A model generated the notes under the pieces. It saw nothing but the letters and a program-made list of their open reading frames with translations, had not been told where the DNA came from and searched no databases. The position numbers and the translations under genes were made by a program. A stretch of 64,000 nt of DNA from Mycobacterium innocens (GTDB lineage Bacteria; Actinomycetota; Actinomycetes; Mycobacteriales; Mycobacteriaceae), in NCBI RefSeq assembly GCF_900566055.1, contig NZ_UPHQ01000104.1:1-64000 (forward strand), written 5' to 3'. Positions 19,638 to 28,111 of this stretch are shown one piece after another (the first letter of the stretch is position 1; each line of letters opens with the position of its first letter).

Positions 19638-19670
19638 GTCGCCCGGCGGCTGGCATGGCACCATTGATCG

Positions 19671-20963
19671 GTGTCCGCTGAACTGAGCCAGGGCCCGAGC
19701 AGCCTGCCGCTGCTGTCGGCGGCTGACATCGACAGTGCGGCGAAGCGGATTGCCCCGGTCATCACACCGACGCCGTTGCAGCGCAGTGACCGGTTGTCGG
19801 CGATCACCGGCGCGACGGTCTATCTGAAACGCGAAGACCTGCAGGTGGTGCGCTCTTACAAGCTGCGGGGGGCCTACAACCTGCTGGTGCAACTGACCGA
19901 TGAGGAGCTGGCCGCCGGCGTGGTGTGCTGCTCGGCGGGTAACCACGCGCAGGGCTTCGCTTTCGCCTGCCGGGCACTGCGGGTGCACGGCCGCGTCTAT
20001 GTCCCGGCCAAAACACCCAAACAAAAGCGAGACCGAATCCGCTACCACGGCGGGGAGTTCATCGAGTTGATCGTGGGCGGGGCGACCTATGACCTGGCCG
20101 CCGCGGCGGCGCTGGAAGACGTTCGCCGCACCGGCGCCACGCTGGTACATCCCTACGACGACCTGCGCACCATCGCCGGCCAGGGCACCATCGCCGTCGA
20201 AATCCTTTCCGAGCTCGGCCCGATCGTCCAAGAGCCTGACCTGGTGGTGGTGCCCGTGGGTGGCGGCGGCTGCATCGCCGGGATTACCACTTACCTGGCG
20301 GAGCGAACGACAACCACCGCGGTGCTGGGTATCGAGCCGGCCGGGGCCGCCGCGATGATGGCCGCGCTGGCCGCGGGCGAGCCGGTGACGTTGGACCACG
20401 TGGACCAGTTCGTCGACGGCGCTGCGGTCAGCCGGGCCGGGACGCTGACGTATACGGCGCTGGCAGCCGCCGGGGACATGGTGTCCATCACCACCGTCGA
20501 CGAGGGCGCGGTGTGTACCGCGATGCTCGATCTCTATCAGAACGAGGGCATCATCGCCGAACCGGCGGGCGCCCTGTCGGTCGCCGGCTTGCTGGAAGCC
20601 GACATCGAGCCCGGGTCCACCGTGGTGTGCCTGATCTCGGGTGGCAACAACGACGTGTCGCGGTATGGCGAGGTGCTCGAGCGCTCGTTGGTTCACCTGG
20701 GCCTCAAGCACTATTTCCTGGTGGACTTCCCGCAGGAGCCCGGTGCGCTGCGCCGGTTTCTTGACGGGGTGCTCGGCCCCACCGACGACATCACCCTGTT
20801 CGAATACGTCAAACGCAACAACCGCGAGACCGGCGAAGCCCTGGTAGGTATCGAGCTCGGGTCGGCCGCGGACCTGGATCGACTGTTGGCCCGGATGCGG
20901 GCGACCGACCTTCACATCGAAGCCCTCGAGCCGGGTTCGCCGGCCTACCGCTACTTGCTGTAA
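19671..20963 (+). CDS. ilvA: Threonine dehydratase (biosynthetic)
   Basis: PLP enzyme that deaminates threonine to 2-oxobutanoate, the first step of isoleucine synthesis. The protein has 430 residues. The PLP lysine is Lys64 in RSYKLRGAYN, and the phosphate loop is VPVGGGGCIAG. CSAGNHAQGFA is also conserved. A C-terminal regulatory ACT-like domain (YFLVDFPQEPGALRRFL) should mediate isoleucine feedback. The GTG at 19671 is the start (VSAELSQ). Confidence 0.95.
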   Translation: MSAELSQGPSSLPLLSAADIDSAAKRIAPVITPTPLQRSDRLSAITGATVYLKREDLQVVRSYKLRGAYNLLVQLTDEELAAGVVCCSAGNHAQGFAFACRALRVHGRVYVPAKTPKQKRDRIRYHGGEFIELIVGGATYDLAAAAALEDVRRTGATLVHPYDDLRTIAGQGTIAVEILSELGPIVQEPDLVVVPVGGGGCIAGITTYLAERTTTTAVLGIEPAGAAAMMAALAAGEPVTLDHVDQFVDGAAVSRAGTLTYTALAAAGDMVSITTVDEGAVCTAMLDLYQNEGIIAEPAGALSVAGLLEADIEPGSTVVCLISGGNNDVSRYGEVLERSLVHLGLKHYFLVDFPQEPGALRRFLDGVLGPTDDITLFEYVKRNNRETGEALVGIELGSAADLDRLLARMRATDLHIEALEPGSPAYRYLL

Positions 20964-21055
20964 CCGGCATTCTTGCTCACATCTGCACGGGCCGATGGCT
21001 TGATAACCTGGTCGACGCCCGGACCGCCGCGTTCCCTTGCACGTTGGGTTGAAAC

Positions 21056-21976
21056 ATGAGCCAGCCATCTAAACCCGGTACGCCCGGTTTCGGTCTGGTG
21101 AGCGCAGCGACCGTGGCGTGTCTGGCACTACTGGTGGCCGCGGCGACGTGGATCGCCCGGAACGAGACGCCGATTCGCGGATTGTGGGCGCGGGCATGCA
21201 ACGTCGCCGTGATCGGCCGCGTGGTGGCGTGGCTACGCGCGCGGGCCGGCGCCGGGGGAGGGGCGCCGACTCGCCGACTGGCGGTGTCCGAGGTCGCCGG
21301 TGTCGCGCTGCTCATCGGCGCTGCGGTGGTCACCGCGTTGGCGGTCTGCTTCACCGAAGTGCTCGATGACGTCCTCGAGGGTGACGGCATAGCGGGGATC
21401 GACCAACCGGCTGCCGAATGGCTTGCAGCTCACCGCGACCTGTGGTTGACCACGACGCTGCGGGTGGTCACCGCGGCGGGCGGTCCGGTCGGGATGGCGG
21501 CGCTCATCGTGCTGACCTGCGCTGCTGTCGTTTTTCGGTGCAGGTCGTGGCTGCCGGTGGTGCTTGCTCTGGTCGGTGGTGGTGGTATTGCACTGGTGGT
21601 TCTCGTTGCAAAAGCGCTGGTAGTCCGGGATCGGCCCGCCATGCCTTTCGCAACGATCGCCGAAGGCGGATACTCCTTTCCCTCCGGGCACGCGGCGGGT
21701 ACCGCCGCGGTCACATTGCTCTCAGGGTGGCTGGTGGCCCGCTGGTTGATCATGTCGTGGACCGGGCGAATCATCGTGTGGACTTTGGCGATGGGCTGGA
21801 CCGCCGTGGTCGGGTTCTCACGGATTTATCTGGGAGTGCACTACATCAGCGATGTGCTGGCCGGCTGGCTCTTGGGCATGGCCTGGGGCGGTGTCGTCGT
21901 GCTGGTCGGGACATGGTGGGACAGCACTTGGCGTGCGAGCGCTGCCGAGCCGGGTTCGGGTAGCCGCATACGGTGA
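21056..21976 (+). CDS. PAP2-family membrane phosphatase
   Basis: A membrane phosphatase of 306 residues with about six hydrophobic spans. All three PAP2 motifs are present: KALVVRDRP (KX6RP), FPSGHA (PSGH) and SRIYLGVHYISD (SRX5HX3D). Probable substrates are lipid phosphates such as phosphatidate or polyprenyl diphosphate (inference). The middle region (RARAGAGGGAPTRR) is a basic loop. It is convergent with the FMN-binding gene, with 13 bases between stops. Confidence 0.88.
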   Translation: MSQPSKPGTPGFGLVSAATVACLALLVAAATWIARNETPIRGLWARACNVAVIGRVVAWLRARAGAGGGAPTRRLAVSEVAGVALLIGAAVVTALAVCFTEVLDDVLEGDGIAGIDQPAAEWLAAHRDLWLTTTLRVVTAAGGPVGMAALIVLTCAAVVFRCRSWLPVVLALVGGGGIALVVLVAKALVVRDRPAMPFATIAEGGYSFPSGHAAGTAAVTLLSGWLVARWLIMSWTGRIIVWTLAMGWTAVVGFSRIYLGVHYISDVLAGWLLGMAWGGVVVLVGTWWDSTWRASAAEPGSGSRIR

Positions 21977-21989
21977 GCGCACCGGTATC

Positions 21990-22649
21990 TCAGGGTCTGC
22001 GCGCGGCGGTCAGGTAGTCCGGCAGCGGGGTAGCGGGGTCGAGATCGTCGGCCGGTTGCGGTGTCCCCGCCGTCACGGTCAGCGGGATGACCCCGGCCCA
22101 ATGCGGCAGCGCACGATCTTCCGGATCGTCGACCGGCCCGCCATGGCGCACCTTGGCCGAAACCTCGACCAGCTCGAGCGCAAGCACCGCGGCGGCGGCC
22201 AGTTCACGGGTGTTGGGGGTCCGGCAGTCGGCGGCGCGGCCCGGCCGGATGTGATCGAGCAGCGCCTGCAAGGCAGGCAACTTCTCGGCGTCGTCGTCCA
22301 CCACACGCGCGCTGCCCATCACGACCACCGAGCGATAGTTCAGGGAATGGTGCATCGCCGAGCGAGCCAGCACCAGCCCGTCGACGACGGTGGCGGTGAC
22401 GCAGACGGGCAGGCCGGCTGGCTTGGCGCCAAGCATGGGTCCGCTGCCGGTGGAGCCGTGAATGTACACCGTCTCGCCGCAGCGGACATGCATGGTCGGC
22501 AAGACCACCGGCCCGCCGTCGCGGACATAGCCGAGATGACAGAACAACGCCTCGTCCAGGATGCGGTGGACGGTCTCGCGGTCGTAATGTGCACGCTCGC
22601 GGTAGCGAGAGGGGGTGGTGCGCGGCGTTGGTTGGTATGCAGGGGACAT
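21990..22649 (-). CDS. Pyridoxamine 5'-phosphate oxidase-like FMN-binding protein
   Basis: A 219-residue split-barrel protein of the Pyridox_ox_2 type. Flavin-binding landmarks include FCHLGYVRDGGPVVLPTMHVR, YIHGSTGSGPML and HSLNYRSVVVMGSARVV. It is divergent from a MocR regulator with 34 bases between the two start codons. MocR regulators often control B6 genes, so a role in B6 vitamer turnover is a reasonable inference. The true substrate is unknown. Confidence 0.8.
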   Translation of the reverse strand: MSPAYQPTPRTTPSRYRERAHYDRETVHRILDEALFCHLGYVRDGGPVVLPTMHVRCGETVYIHGSTGSGPMLGAKPAGLPVCVTATVVDGLVLARSAMHHSLNYRSVVVMGSARVVDDDAEKLPALQALLDHIRPGRAADCRTPNTRELAAAAVLALELVEVSAKVRHGGPVDDPEDRALPHWAGVIPLTVTAGTPQPADDLDPATPLPDYLTAARRP

Positions 22650-22667
22650 ATGATTGCCATCGCTTCC

Positions 22668-22677
22668 GTACTAGTAC
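22668..22677. promoter_or_regulatory. Perfect 10-bp palindrome in the divergent promoter region
   Basis: GTACTAGTAC lies between the FMN-enzyme ATG (22649) and the MocR ATG (22684), inside an AT-rich island unlike its GC-rich surroundings. It is a candidate operator for the MocR protein acting on both genes. Only the palindrome is seen; the function is inferred. Confidence 0.4.
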
Positions 22678-22683
22678 ATAATT

Positions 22684-24015
22684 ATGACTGTGCCAGCACA
22701 ATATAGGATAACGGGGACGGGTGCCGAATCCATAGCCACCAGCGTCGAACAAGCCATCTCCCAAGGCAGTCTCGCGCCCGGCGACACCCTGCCGCCGATC
22801 CGCGATGTCGCGGGGCAACTCGGCGTGAATCCCAATACGGTGGCCGCCGCCTACCGTATCCTTCGTGATCGCGGGGCCGTCGAGACCGCGGGGCGGCGCG
22901 GTACCCGGGTGCGGAACCGCCCGGCCACGACACCTCGCTCCGCACTCGGTCTCGATGTCCCCGAAGGCGCCCGAGACTTGTCCACCGGAAACCCGGACCC
23001 CGCTTTGCTGCCGATCGGCGCCGCGCGACTGCGGACCCGTCCCGGACCGCCCGTCCTCTACGGACAGCCGCCGATGTCGGACGAGTTGGTCCACCATGCT
23101 CGCGCCGCGCTGACCGCGGATGCCGTCCCGGCCCATCACCTCGCGGTGACCAGCGGCGCGCTCGACGGGATTGAGCGGGCGCTGAGCGCACACCTGCGAC
23201 CCGGTGACCGGGTCGCCGTCGAGGACCCGGGCTGGGCCAATCTGCTCGATCTGCTTGCGGCACTGAGGCTTAACGCGGAGCCGGTACGAGTCGACGACGA
23301 CGGGCCGCTGGTTGCCGACCTTGCCCGGGCGCTGGGCCGCGGCGTGCGGGCACTGGTGGTCACCACCCGTGCGCAGAATCCGACCGGGGCGGCGTTGTCC
23401 GCGGATCGCGCGGCCGCGCTGGGCAAACTGTTGGCGGGCCGATCCGACGACGTGCTACTCGTCGAGGACGACCACTGCGCCGGCATCGCTGGGGTGCCGC
23501 TGCACACGCTGGCCGGCTCAACCGGCCACTGGGCTTTCGTGCGTTCTGCGTCGAAGGCCTATGGCCCCGACCTGCGCCTGGCCGTCCTTGCCGGAGACCA
23601 GCGGACGGTCGAACGGGTGCAGGGTCGGCTGCGGCTCGGGCCGGGCTGGGTGAGCCACCTGCTGCAGGATCTGGCCGTCACGCTGTGGTCGGACGAGGCC
23701 GCAACGCGCCTGGTCCGCAAGGCCGAACGGCGCTACGCCGATACCCGCGTACGGTTGCGCGCTGCTCTGGCCGACCGCGGTGTCGTTGCGTATGGCCGAT
23801 CCGGGCTGAACGTCTGGATTCCGGTGCCCGACGAGACGGTGGCGATCACCCGCCTGCTCAACACCGGCTGGGCGGCGGCGCCGGGATCGCGGTTTCGGAT
23901 TGCGACCCCGGCCGGAATGCGCATCACCATTGCCGATCTGACCGTGGGCGAGATCGACCCCCTTGCCGACTCGATTGCCGAGGCGATGCACGTCACCGGC
24001 CGTCGCAGCGTGTGA
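22684..24015 (+). CDS. MocR-type (GntR/aminotransferase) transcription regulator
   Basis: A 443-residue fusion of a GntR winged helix (residues about 14-75; LPPIRDVAGQLGVNPNTVAAAYRIL) and a fold-type I aminotransferase domain. The PLP lysine is in VRSASKAYGPDLRLA near residue 291, and VEDPGWANLLD is the substrate-site region. Such proteins sense PLP or an amino-acid-PLP aldimine. It probably controls the divergent FMN-enzyme gene. The 3' end is followed by a large palindrome. Confidence 0.88.
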   Translation: MTVPAQYRITGTGAESIATSVEQAISQGSLAPGDTLPPIRDVAGQLGVNPNTVAAAYRILRDRGAVETAGRRGTRVRNRPATTPRSALGLDVPEGARDLSTGNPDPALLPIGAARLRTRPGPPVLYGQPPMSDELVHHARAALTADAVPAHHLAVTSGALDGIERALSAHLRPGDRVAVEDPGWANLLDLLAALRLNAEPVRVDDDGPLVADLARALGRGVRALVVTTRAQNPTGAALSADRAAALGKLLAGRSDDVLLVEDDHCAGIAGVPLHTLAGSTGHWAFVRSASKAYGPDLRLAVLAGDQRTVERVQGRLRLGPGWVSHLLQDLAVTLWSDEAATRLVRKAERRYADTRVRLRAALADRGVVAYGRSGLNVWIPVPDETVAITRLLNTGWAAAPGSRFRIATPAGMRITIADLTVGEIDPLADSIAEAMHVTGRRSV

Positions 24016-24026
24016 GCTAACGGTGG

Positions 24027-24086
24027 GCGAGCAGACGCAGAATCGCACTGTTGTGACCACAACAGTGCGATTCTGCGTCTGCTCGC
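24027..24086. repeat. 60-bp perfect palindrome (29-bp arms, 2-bp loop)
   Basis: Bases 24027-24055 are the exact reverse complement of 24058-24086. Each arm holds GAGCAGACGCAGAATCGCAC or its complement. It sits between the convergent MocR gene and treZ and would stop transcripts from both sides as a very strong hairpin. No T-run follows on either strand. I recall similar GAGCAGACGCA hairpins at other mycobacterial gene ends, so it may belong to a dispersed family. Confidence 0.85.
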
Positions 24087-24090
24087 GCCC

Positions 24091-25815
24091 TTATCCGCAG
24101 CGGAGAATGGCGACCGAATGGCCTTCCAGCGCAGTGTGATCGGCATCGACTGCCGGCTCACCCCAAGCCAGCACCACTTCGCCGGTGACGGGCACCGGCA
24201 CCGGCTCGGCGCCCAGGTTGCACGCGATGCGCAACCGGCCGCGGCACACGATGATCCAACGCCCGTCTTCGTCGTAGTCGACGATCAGGTGCTCCAGCCA
24301 GGGATCGGCCATATCGGGGTCGTTGCGCCGCAACGCCATCAGATCGCGATAAAAGCGGTGCACGAGCGCGTGTTCGCCGGCATGGCGCTCATCCCACTTC
24401 AGCTTGGAGCGCGCAAACGTCTGCGGATCTTGGGGGTCGGGGATGTCGTCGGCATCCCAGCCGTGCTCGGCGAATTCGGCCTTGCGTCCCTCGGCGGTGG
24501 CCCGGGCCAGCTCCGGTTCGGGATGCGAGCTGAAATACTGGAACGGCGTCGAAGCCGCCCACTCTTCGCCCATGAAAAGCATTGCTGTATAAGGTGATCC
24601 GAGGGCCAGCGCGGCCTTGATCGCCAGCTGGCCACCGGTCAGGTTTTGCGACGGGCGGTCTCCGAGGGCCCGGTTGCCGACCTGGTCATGGGTGCAGGTA
24701 TAGGCGAGCAACCTGGTGGCCGGGATGGTCGCGGTATCCAGCGGCCGGCCGTGGCGGCGGTGCCGGAACGACGAATAGGTGGCCGCGTGAAAGTAACCGT
24801 GCCGCAAGGTGTGTGCCAGTGTGGCCAGCGAACCGAAATCCGCATAATACCCTTGGCGCTCGCCGGACACCGCGGTGTGGATGGCGTGATGGATGTCGTC
24901 GGACCATTGCGCGGTCAGCCCGTAACCGCCGCAATCGCGCGGCGTGATCAGCCGCGGATCATTGCGATCGCTCTCGGCGATCAGCGACAGCGGCCGCCCC
25001 AGCTGTTTTGACAGCCAAGCAGTTTCGCCGGCGAGTTCTTCGAGGATATCGATGGCGGTGGTGTCCACCAGCGCGTGCACGGCGTCCAGCCGCAGCCCGT
25101 CGGCGTGAAAGTCGCGCATCCAGCGCAGCGCACACCCGATGATGTAGCGGCGCACCTCGTCGGAGTCGGCGTCGGCGATGTTGATGCCGTCGCCCCAGGG
25201 GTTGCTCGCCGACGAGAGGTAGGGCCCGAACCGCGGCAGGTAGTTCCCCGACGGACCGAGGTGGTTGAACACCGCGTCGACCAGCACCCCCAGACCGCGT
25301 GCGTGGCAGGCGTCGACGAACCGGATCAGCCCGTCGGGTCCGCCGTAGGGTTCGTGCACGCTGTACCACAGCACGCCGTCGTATCCCCAGCCGTGGGTGC
25401 CGGCAAAGGAGTTGACCGGCATCAGCTCGACCAAATCGATCCCGAGATCGACCAGATAGTCCAGCTTTTCGATGGCGGAGTCGAAGGTGCCGGCGCCGGT
25501 GAAGGTGCCCAGGTGCAGTTCGTAGATCACCGCGCCTTCGATTGAACGGCCCGGCCAATCGCCGTCGGTCCAGGTCGCATCGGCCGGGCCCCATAATTGC
25601 GAGCGTGCGTGCACCCCGTCGGGTTGCCGCGGTGATCGGGGATCGGGCAGCACGGTGGGGTCCTGGTCGAGCAGATATCCGTAGCGGGCGCGCGGTGGCG
25701 CATCGACGTCCGCGTGCCACCACCCGTCGTCCGAACGAGTCATCGCGTGCACCCGGCCGTCGACGTCAAGGCGCACCAACTCGGGTTTGGGTGCCCAGAC
25801 CCGAAATTCAGTCAC
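24091..25815 (-). CDS. treZ: Malto-oligosyltrehalose trehalohydrolase
   Basis: Releases trehalose from the maltooligosyl-trehalose made by TreY. A GH13 enzyme of 574 residues. Landmarks are VYELHLGTF, DAVFNHLGPSGNY, the nucleophile region GLRLDAVHA near residue 248, the general acid in LSLIAESDRNDP, and TCTHDQVGNRA. The C-terminal beta domain ends at 24091. The start is GTG 25815 (VTEFRVWAPKP); upstream open codons are antisense noise. The start lies eight bases inside the treY 3' end, so the two are translationally coupled. Third gene of the OtsAB-independent TreXYZ route. Confidence 0.95.
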   Translation of the reverse strand: MTEFRVWAPKPELVRLDVDGRVHAMTRSDDGWWHADVDAPPRARYGYLLDQDPTVLPDPRSPRQPDGVHARSQLWGPADATWTDGDWPGRSIEGAVIYELHLGTFTGAGTFDSAIEKLDYLVDLGIDLVELMPVNSFAGTHGWGYDGVLWYSVHEPYGGPDGLIRFVDACHARGLGVLVDAVFNHLGPSGNYLPRFGPYLSSASNPWGDGINIADADSDEVRRYIIGCALRWMRDFHADGLRLDAVHALVDTTAIDILEELAGETAWLSKQLGRPLSLIAESDRNDPRLITPRDCGGYGLTAQWSDDIHHAIHTAVSGERQGYYADFGSLATLAHTLRHGYFHAATYSSFRHRRHGRPLDTATIPATRLLAYTCTHDQVGNRALGDRPSQNLTGGQLAIKAALALGSPYTAMLFMGEEWAASTPFQYFSSHPEPELARATAEGRKAEFAEHGWDADDIPDPQDPQTFARSKLKWDERHAGEHALVHRFYRDLMALRRNDPDMADPWLEHLIVDYDEDGRWIIVCRGRLRIACNLGAEPVPVPVTGEVVLAWGEPAVDADHTALEGHSVAILRCG

Positions 25816-28108
25816 GGTTGCGCTCCAGCAGGACGACGGGCAGGTCTGCGAAAAGTTCGGCGGCCGAGGTCGGCCCGCTTGCCGTGGCGCCGGAAAGCCT
25901 GTCGGTCCAGGACCCATCCGGTAGCGGCACCACGGTGTTACCCCAGCCGGTTTCCTCCAGCCGCACGGTCCAGCGGGTCACCGCGACAACGATGTCCTCG
26001 CCGCGACGAAACGCCACCACATGGTCACTGGCGTCGCCATCGGCCAGCACCGGAACGTAGCCACCATGCAGGAAGCTGTCCGGACGGGAGCGCCGGAGCC
26101 GAAGTGCGGTGGTGACGACGCGAATCTTGGGGTGTGCCAACGCTTTCAGTGCGGTGCGGCGGGCGGTGTAATCGACGGGCCGACGGTTGTCCGGGTCGAC
26201 CAGGCTGTCGTCCCACAGTTCGGTGCCCTGGTAGACGTCGGGTATCCCGGGTACGGTCAGCGCGAGCAGCTTCTGACCCAGCGCGTCGCTTGCCGCGTGC
26301 GGGTGTAGTTGAGCCACCAGCCCGGTCAGCTGCTCTGCCACCGGACCGTCGAGCACGGTATCGAGCCAGCGGTGTGTCGCGTCCTCGAAATCGGTGTTCG
26401 GGTCGTTCCACGAGGTATGCCAGGCCGCTTCCCGAATGGCCTTCTCGGCGTAGTGGTGCAGCCGGTCGCGAAGCTCGCCGGTCACCTCACCGTTGACGGG
26501 CCACACCCCGAAGATGTTCTGCCACAAGAACTGTTCCGTCGCCGGGTCGGGGGAGGGCACCTGGATCTCCCAGCGAGCGACGAACTCGGCCCACAGCGAC
26601 GGAACCTGCGAGAGCACGCCGATCCGGGCGCGCACATCCTCACCGCGTTTGGTGTCGTGGGTGGTCAGCGTCGTCATCGTGTGCGGCCACATCCGGGCCC
26701 GGGTGGCGGCGCTGTGATGAAACTCCGCTGCCCCCACTCCGAAACGGAGCGGTTCGCCCCCTACCTCGTTGAGTGAAACCAGCCGGGAGTCGCGGTAGAA
26801 GTAGCAGTCCTCGACCGACTTGGCGGTCACCGCGCCGCAGAGCTGCTGCAGCCGGGTGGCCGGTTCGCCGCCACCGGCCAGTGCCGCGGCGACGATCTGC
26901 AGCGCGGGCCCCAATTCCGGTGCCGCCGCCTGGGTTTCGGCCAAGCCGGTGGGCATTACCGCGGCCAGGCCCGGGTAGTCGCAGCGGTAGACACCGATAT
27001 GGGTGAGCAGCGCGGCCACCGCCTCGGGCAGTAACGGGTCATCGGCGCCGGCGGCGGCCACGATGGTCCGGCGCAGCCTGCGCAACTCGCTTGCCAGGGT
27101 GCCGGTGGCCGAACGGATCTTCAACGCGGCCAACATTTCCGGCATTGCCTGATAATTCACTCCCGCGGACTCGACCAGGGCGGTGAGCTCCTGGGCTCCG
27201 CTGGGATCGACGAAGAGTCCGCCGATGTCCCGCAATACGTCGTAGCCGGTGGTGCCGGCCACCGGCAGCGTGGACTCCAGCGCCTCGTCGGCGGCCAGGA
27301 TCTTTTCGATCACGATCCATGCGTCCGGACCGAGCAGTTCGCGCAACCACGCGAGGTATCCGCACGGATCCGACAGACCGTCAGGGTGGTCGATGCGCAC
27401 GCCGTCGACGAGGCCCTCGGCAAACCACCGGGCGACCTCGGTGTGCGAGGCGTCGAACACCGCCCGGTCTTCCTGCCGCAGCCCGGCCAGCGAGGTGATC
27501 GAGAAGAACCGGCGATAGCCGCATCGCCCGTTTCGCCAGCCCACCAGCCGGTAGTGCTGACGGTCGTGCACCTCCGGGCCGGTGCCCGCCGCGGTACCGG
27601 GTGCGACGGGCAGCGTCAGGTCGCCCAACCGCAGCAGGTCCTCGTCGACTTTCAGGTCGGCGACATCGTCGTCGGAGCCCAGAACCGGCAGCACGATCCG
27701 GCCGTCGTCTTCGAGATCCCAGTCGATGTCGAAGTAGCTGGCGTAGGCCGACGACCGGCCGTGCCGCAAGACGTCCCACCACCAGGCGTTCTGCTCGGGC
27801 TTGTCGATGCCCACATGGTTGGGCACGATGTCGACGACCAGACCGATGCCGCGGGCTCGGGCCGCTTCGGACAACCTGGCCAGCCCGTCTGCACCGCCAA
27901 GCTCCGCCGACACCGTTGTCGGGTCGGTGACGTCGTAGCCGTGGCTCGACCCCGCGGCCGCGGTCATGATCGGGGACAGGTACAGGTGCGACACGCCGAG
28001 TTCGTCGAAGTAGTCCAGCAGGTTTTCGGCGTCGGAAAAGGTGAACGCGAACCCGCTCGAGGCACCGCGTAGTTGCAGCCGGTAGCTGGACAGGACGGGC
28101 AAAGCCAT
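25808..28108 (-). CDS. treY: Malto-oligosyltrehalose synthase
   Basis: Converts the reducing-end alpha-1,4 glucose of glycogen-derived chains to an alpha,alpha-1,1 trehalosyl unit. It has 766 residues. GH13 blocks are YLSPIMTAAAGSSHGYDV, VDIVPNHVGI, VDGVRIDHPDGL with the nucleophile Asp, and IVIEKILAADE with the acid Glu. LTTHDTKRGEDVRAR is the TreY-specific C-terminal motif. It starts four bases after the treX stop and overlaps treZ by eight bases. Confidence 0.95.
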   Translation of the reverse strand: MALPVLSSYRLQLRGASSGFAFTFSDAENLLDYFDELGVSHLYLSPIMTAAAGSSHGYDVTDPTTVSAELGGADGLARLSEAARARGIGLVVDIVPNHVGIDKPEQNAWWWDVLRHGRSSAYASYFDIDWDLEDDGRIVLPVLGSDDDVADLKVDEDLLRLGDLTLPVAPGTAAGTGPEVHDRQHYRLVGWRNGRCGYRRFFSITSLAGLRQEDRAVFDASHTEVARWFAEGLVDGVRIDHPDGLSDPCGYLAWLRELLGPDAWIVIEKILAADEALESTLPVAGTTGYDVLRDIGGLFVDPSGAQELTALVESAGVNYQAMPEMLAALKIRSATGTLASELRRLRRTIVAAAGADDPLLPEAVAALLTHIGVYRCDYPGLAAVMPTGLAETQAAAPELGPALQIVAAALAGGGEPATRLQQLCGAVTAKSVEDCYFYRDSRLVSLNEVGGEPLRFGVGAAEFHHSAATRARMWPHTMTTLTTHDTKRGEDVRARIGVLSQVPSLWAEFVARWEIQVPSPDPATEQFLWQNIFGVWPVNGEVTGELRDRLHHYAEKAIREAAWHTSWNDPNTDFEDATHRWLDTVLDGPVAEQLTGLVAQLHPHAASDALGQKLLALTVPGIPDVYQGTELWDDSLVDPDNRRPVDYTARRTALKALAHPKIRVVTTALRLRRSRPDSFLHGGYVPVLADGDASDHVVAFRRGEDIVVAVTRWTVRLEETGWGNTVVPLPDGSWTDRLSGATASGPTSAAELFADLPVVLLERNRD

Positions 28109-28111
28109 GCG

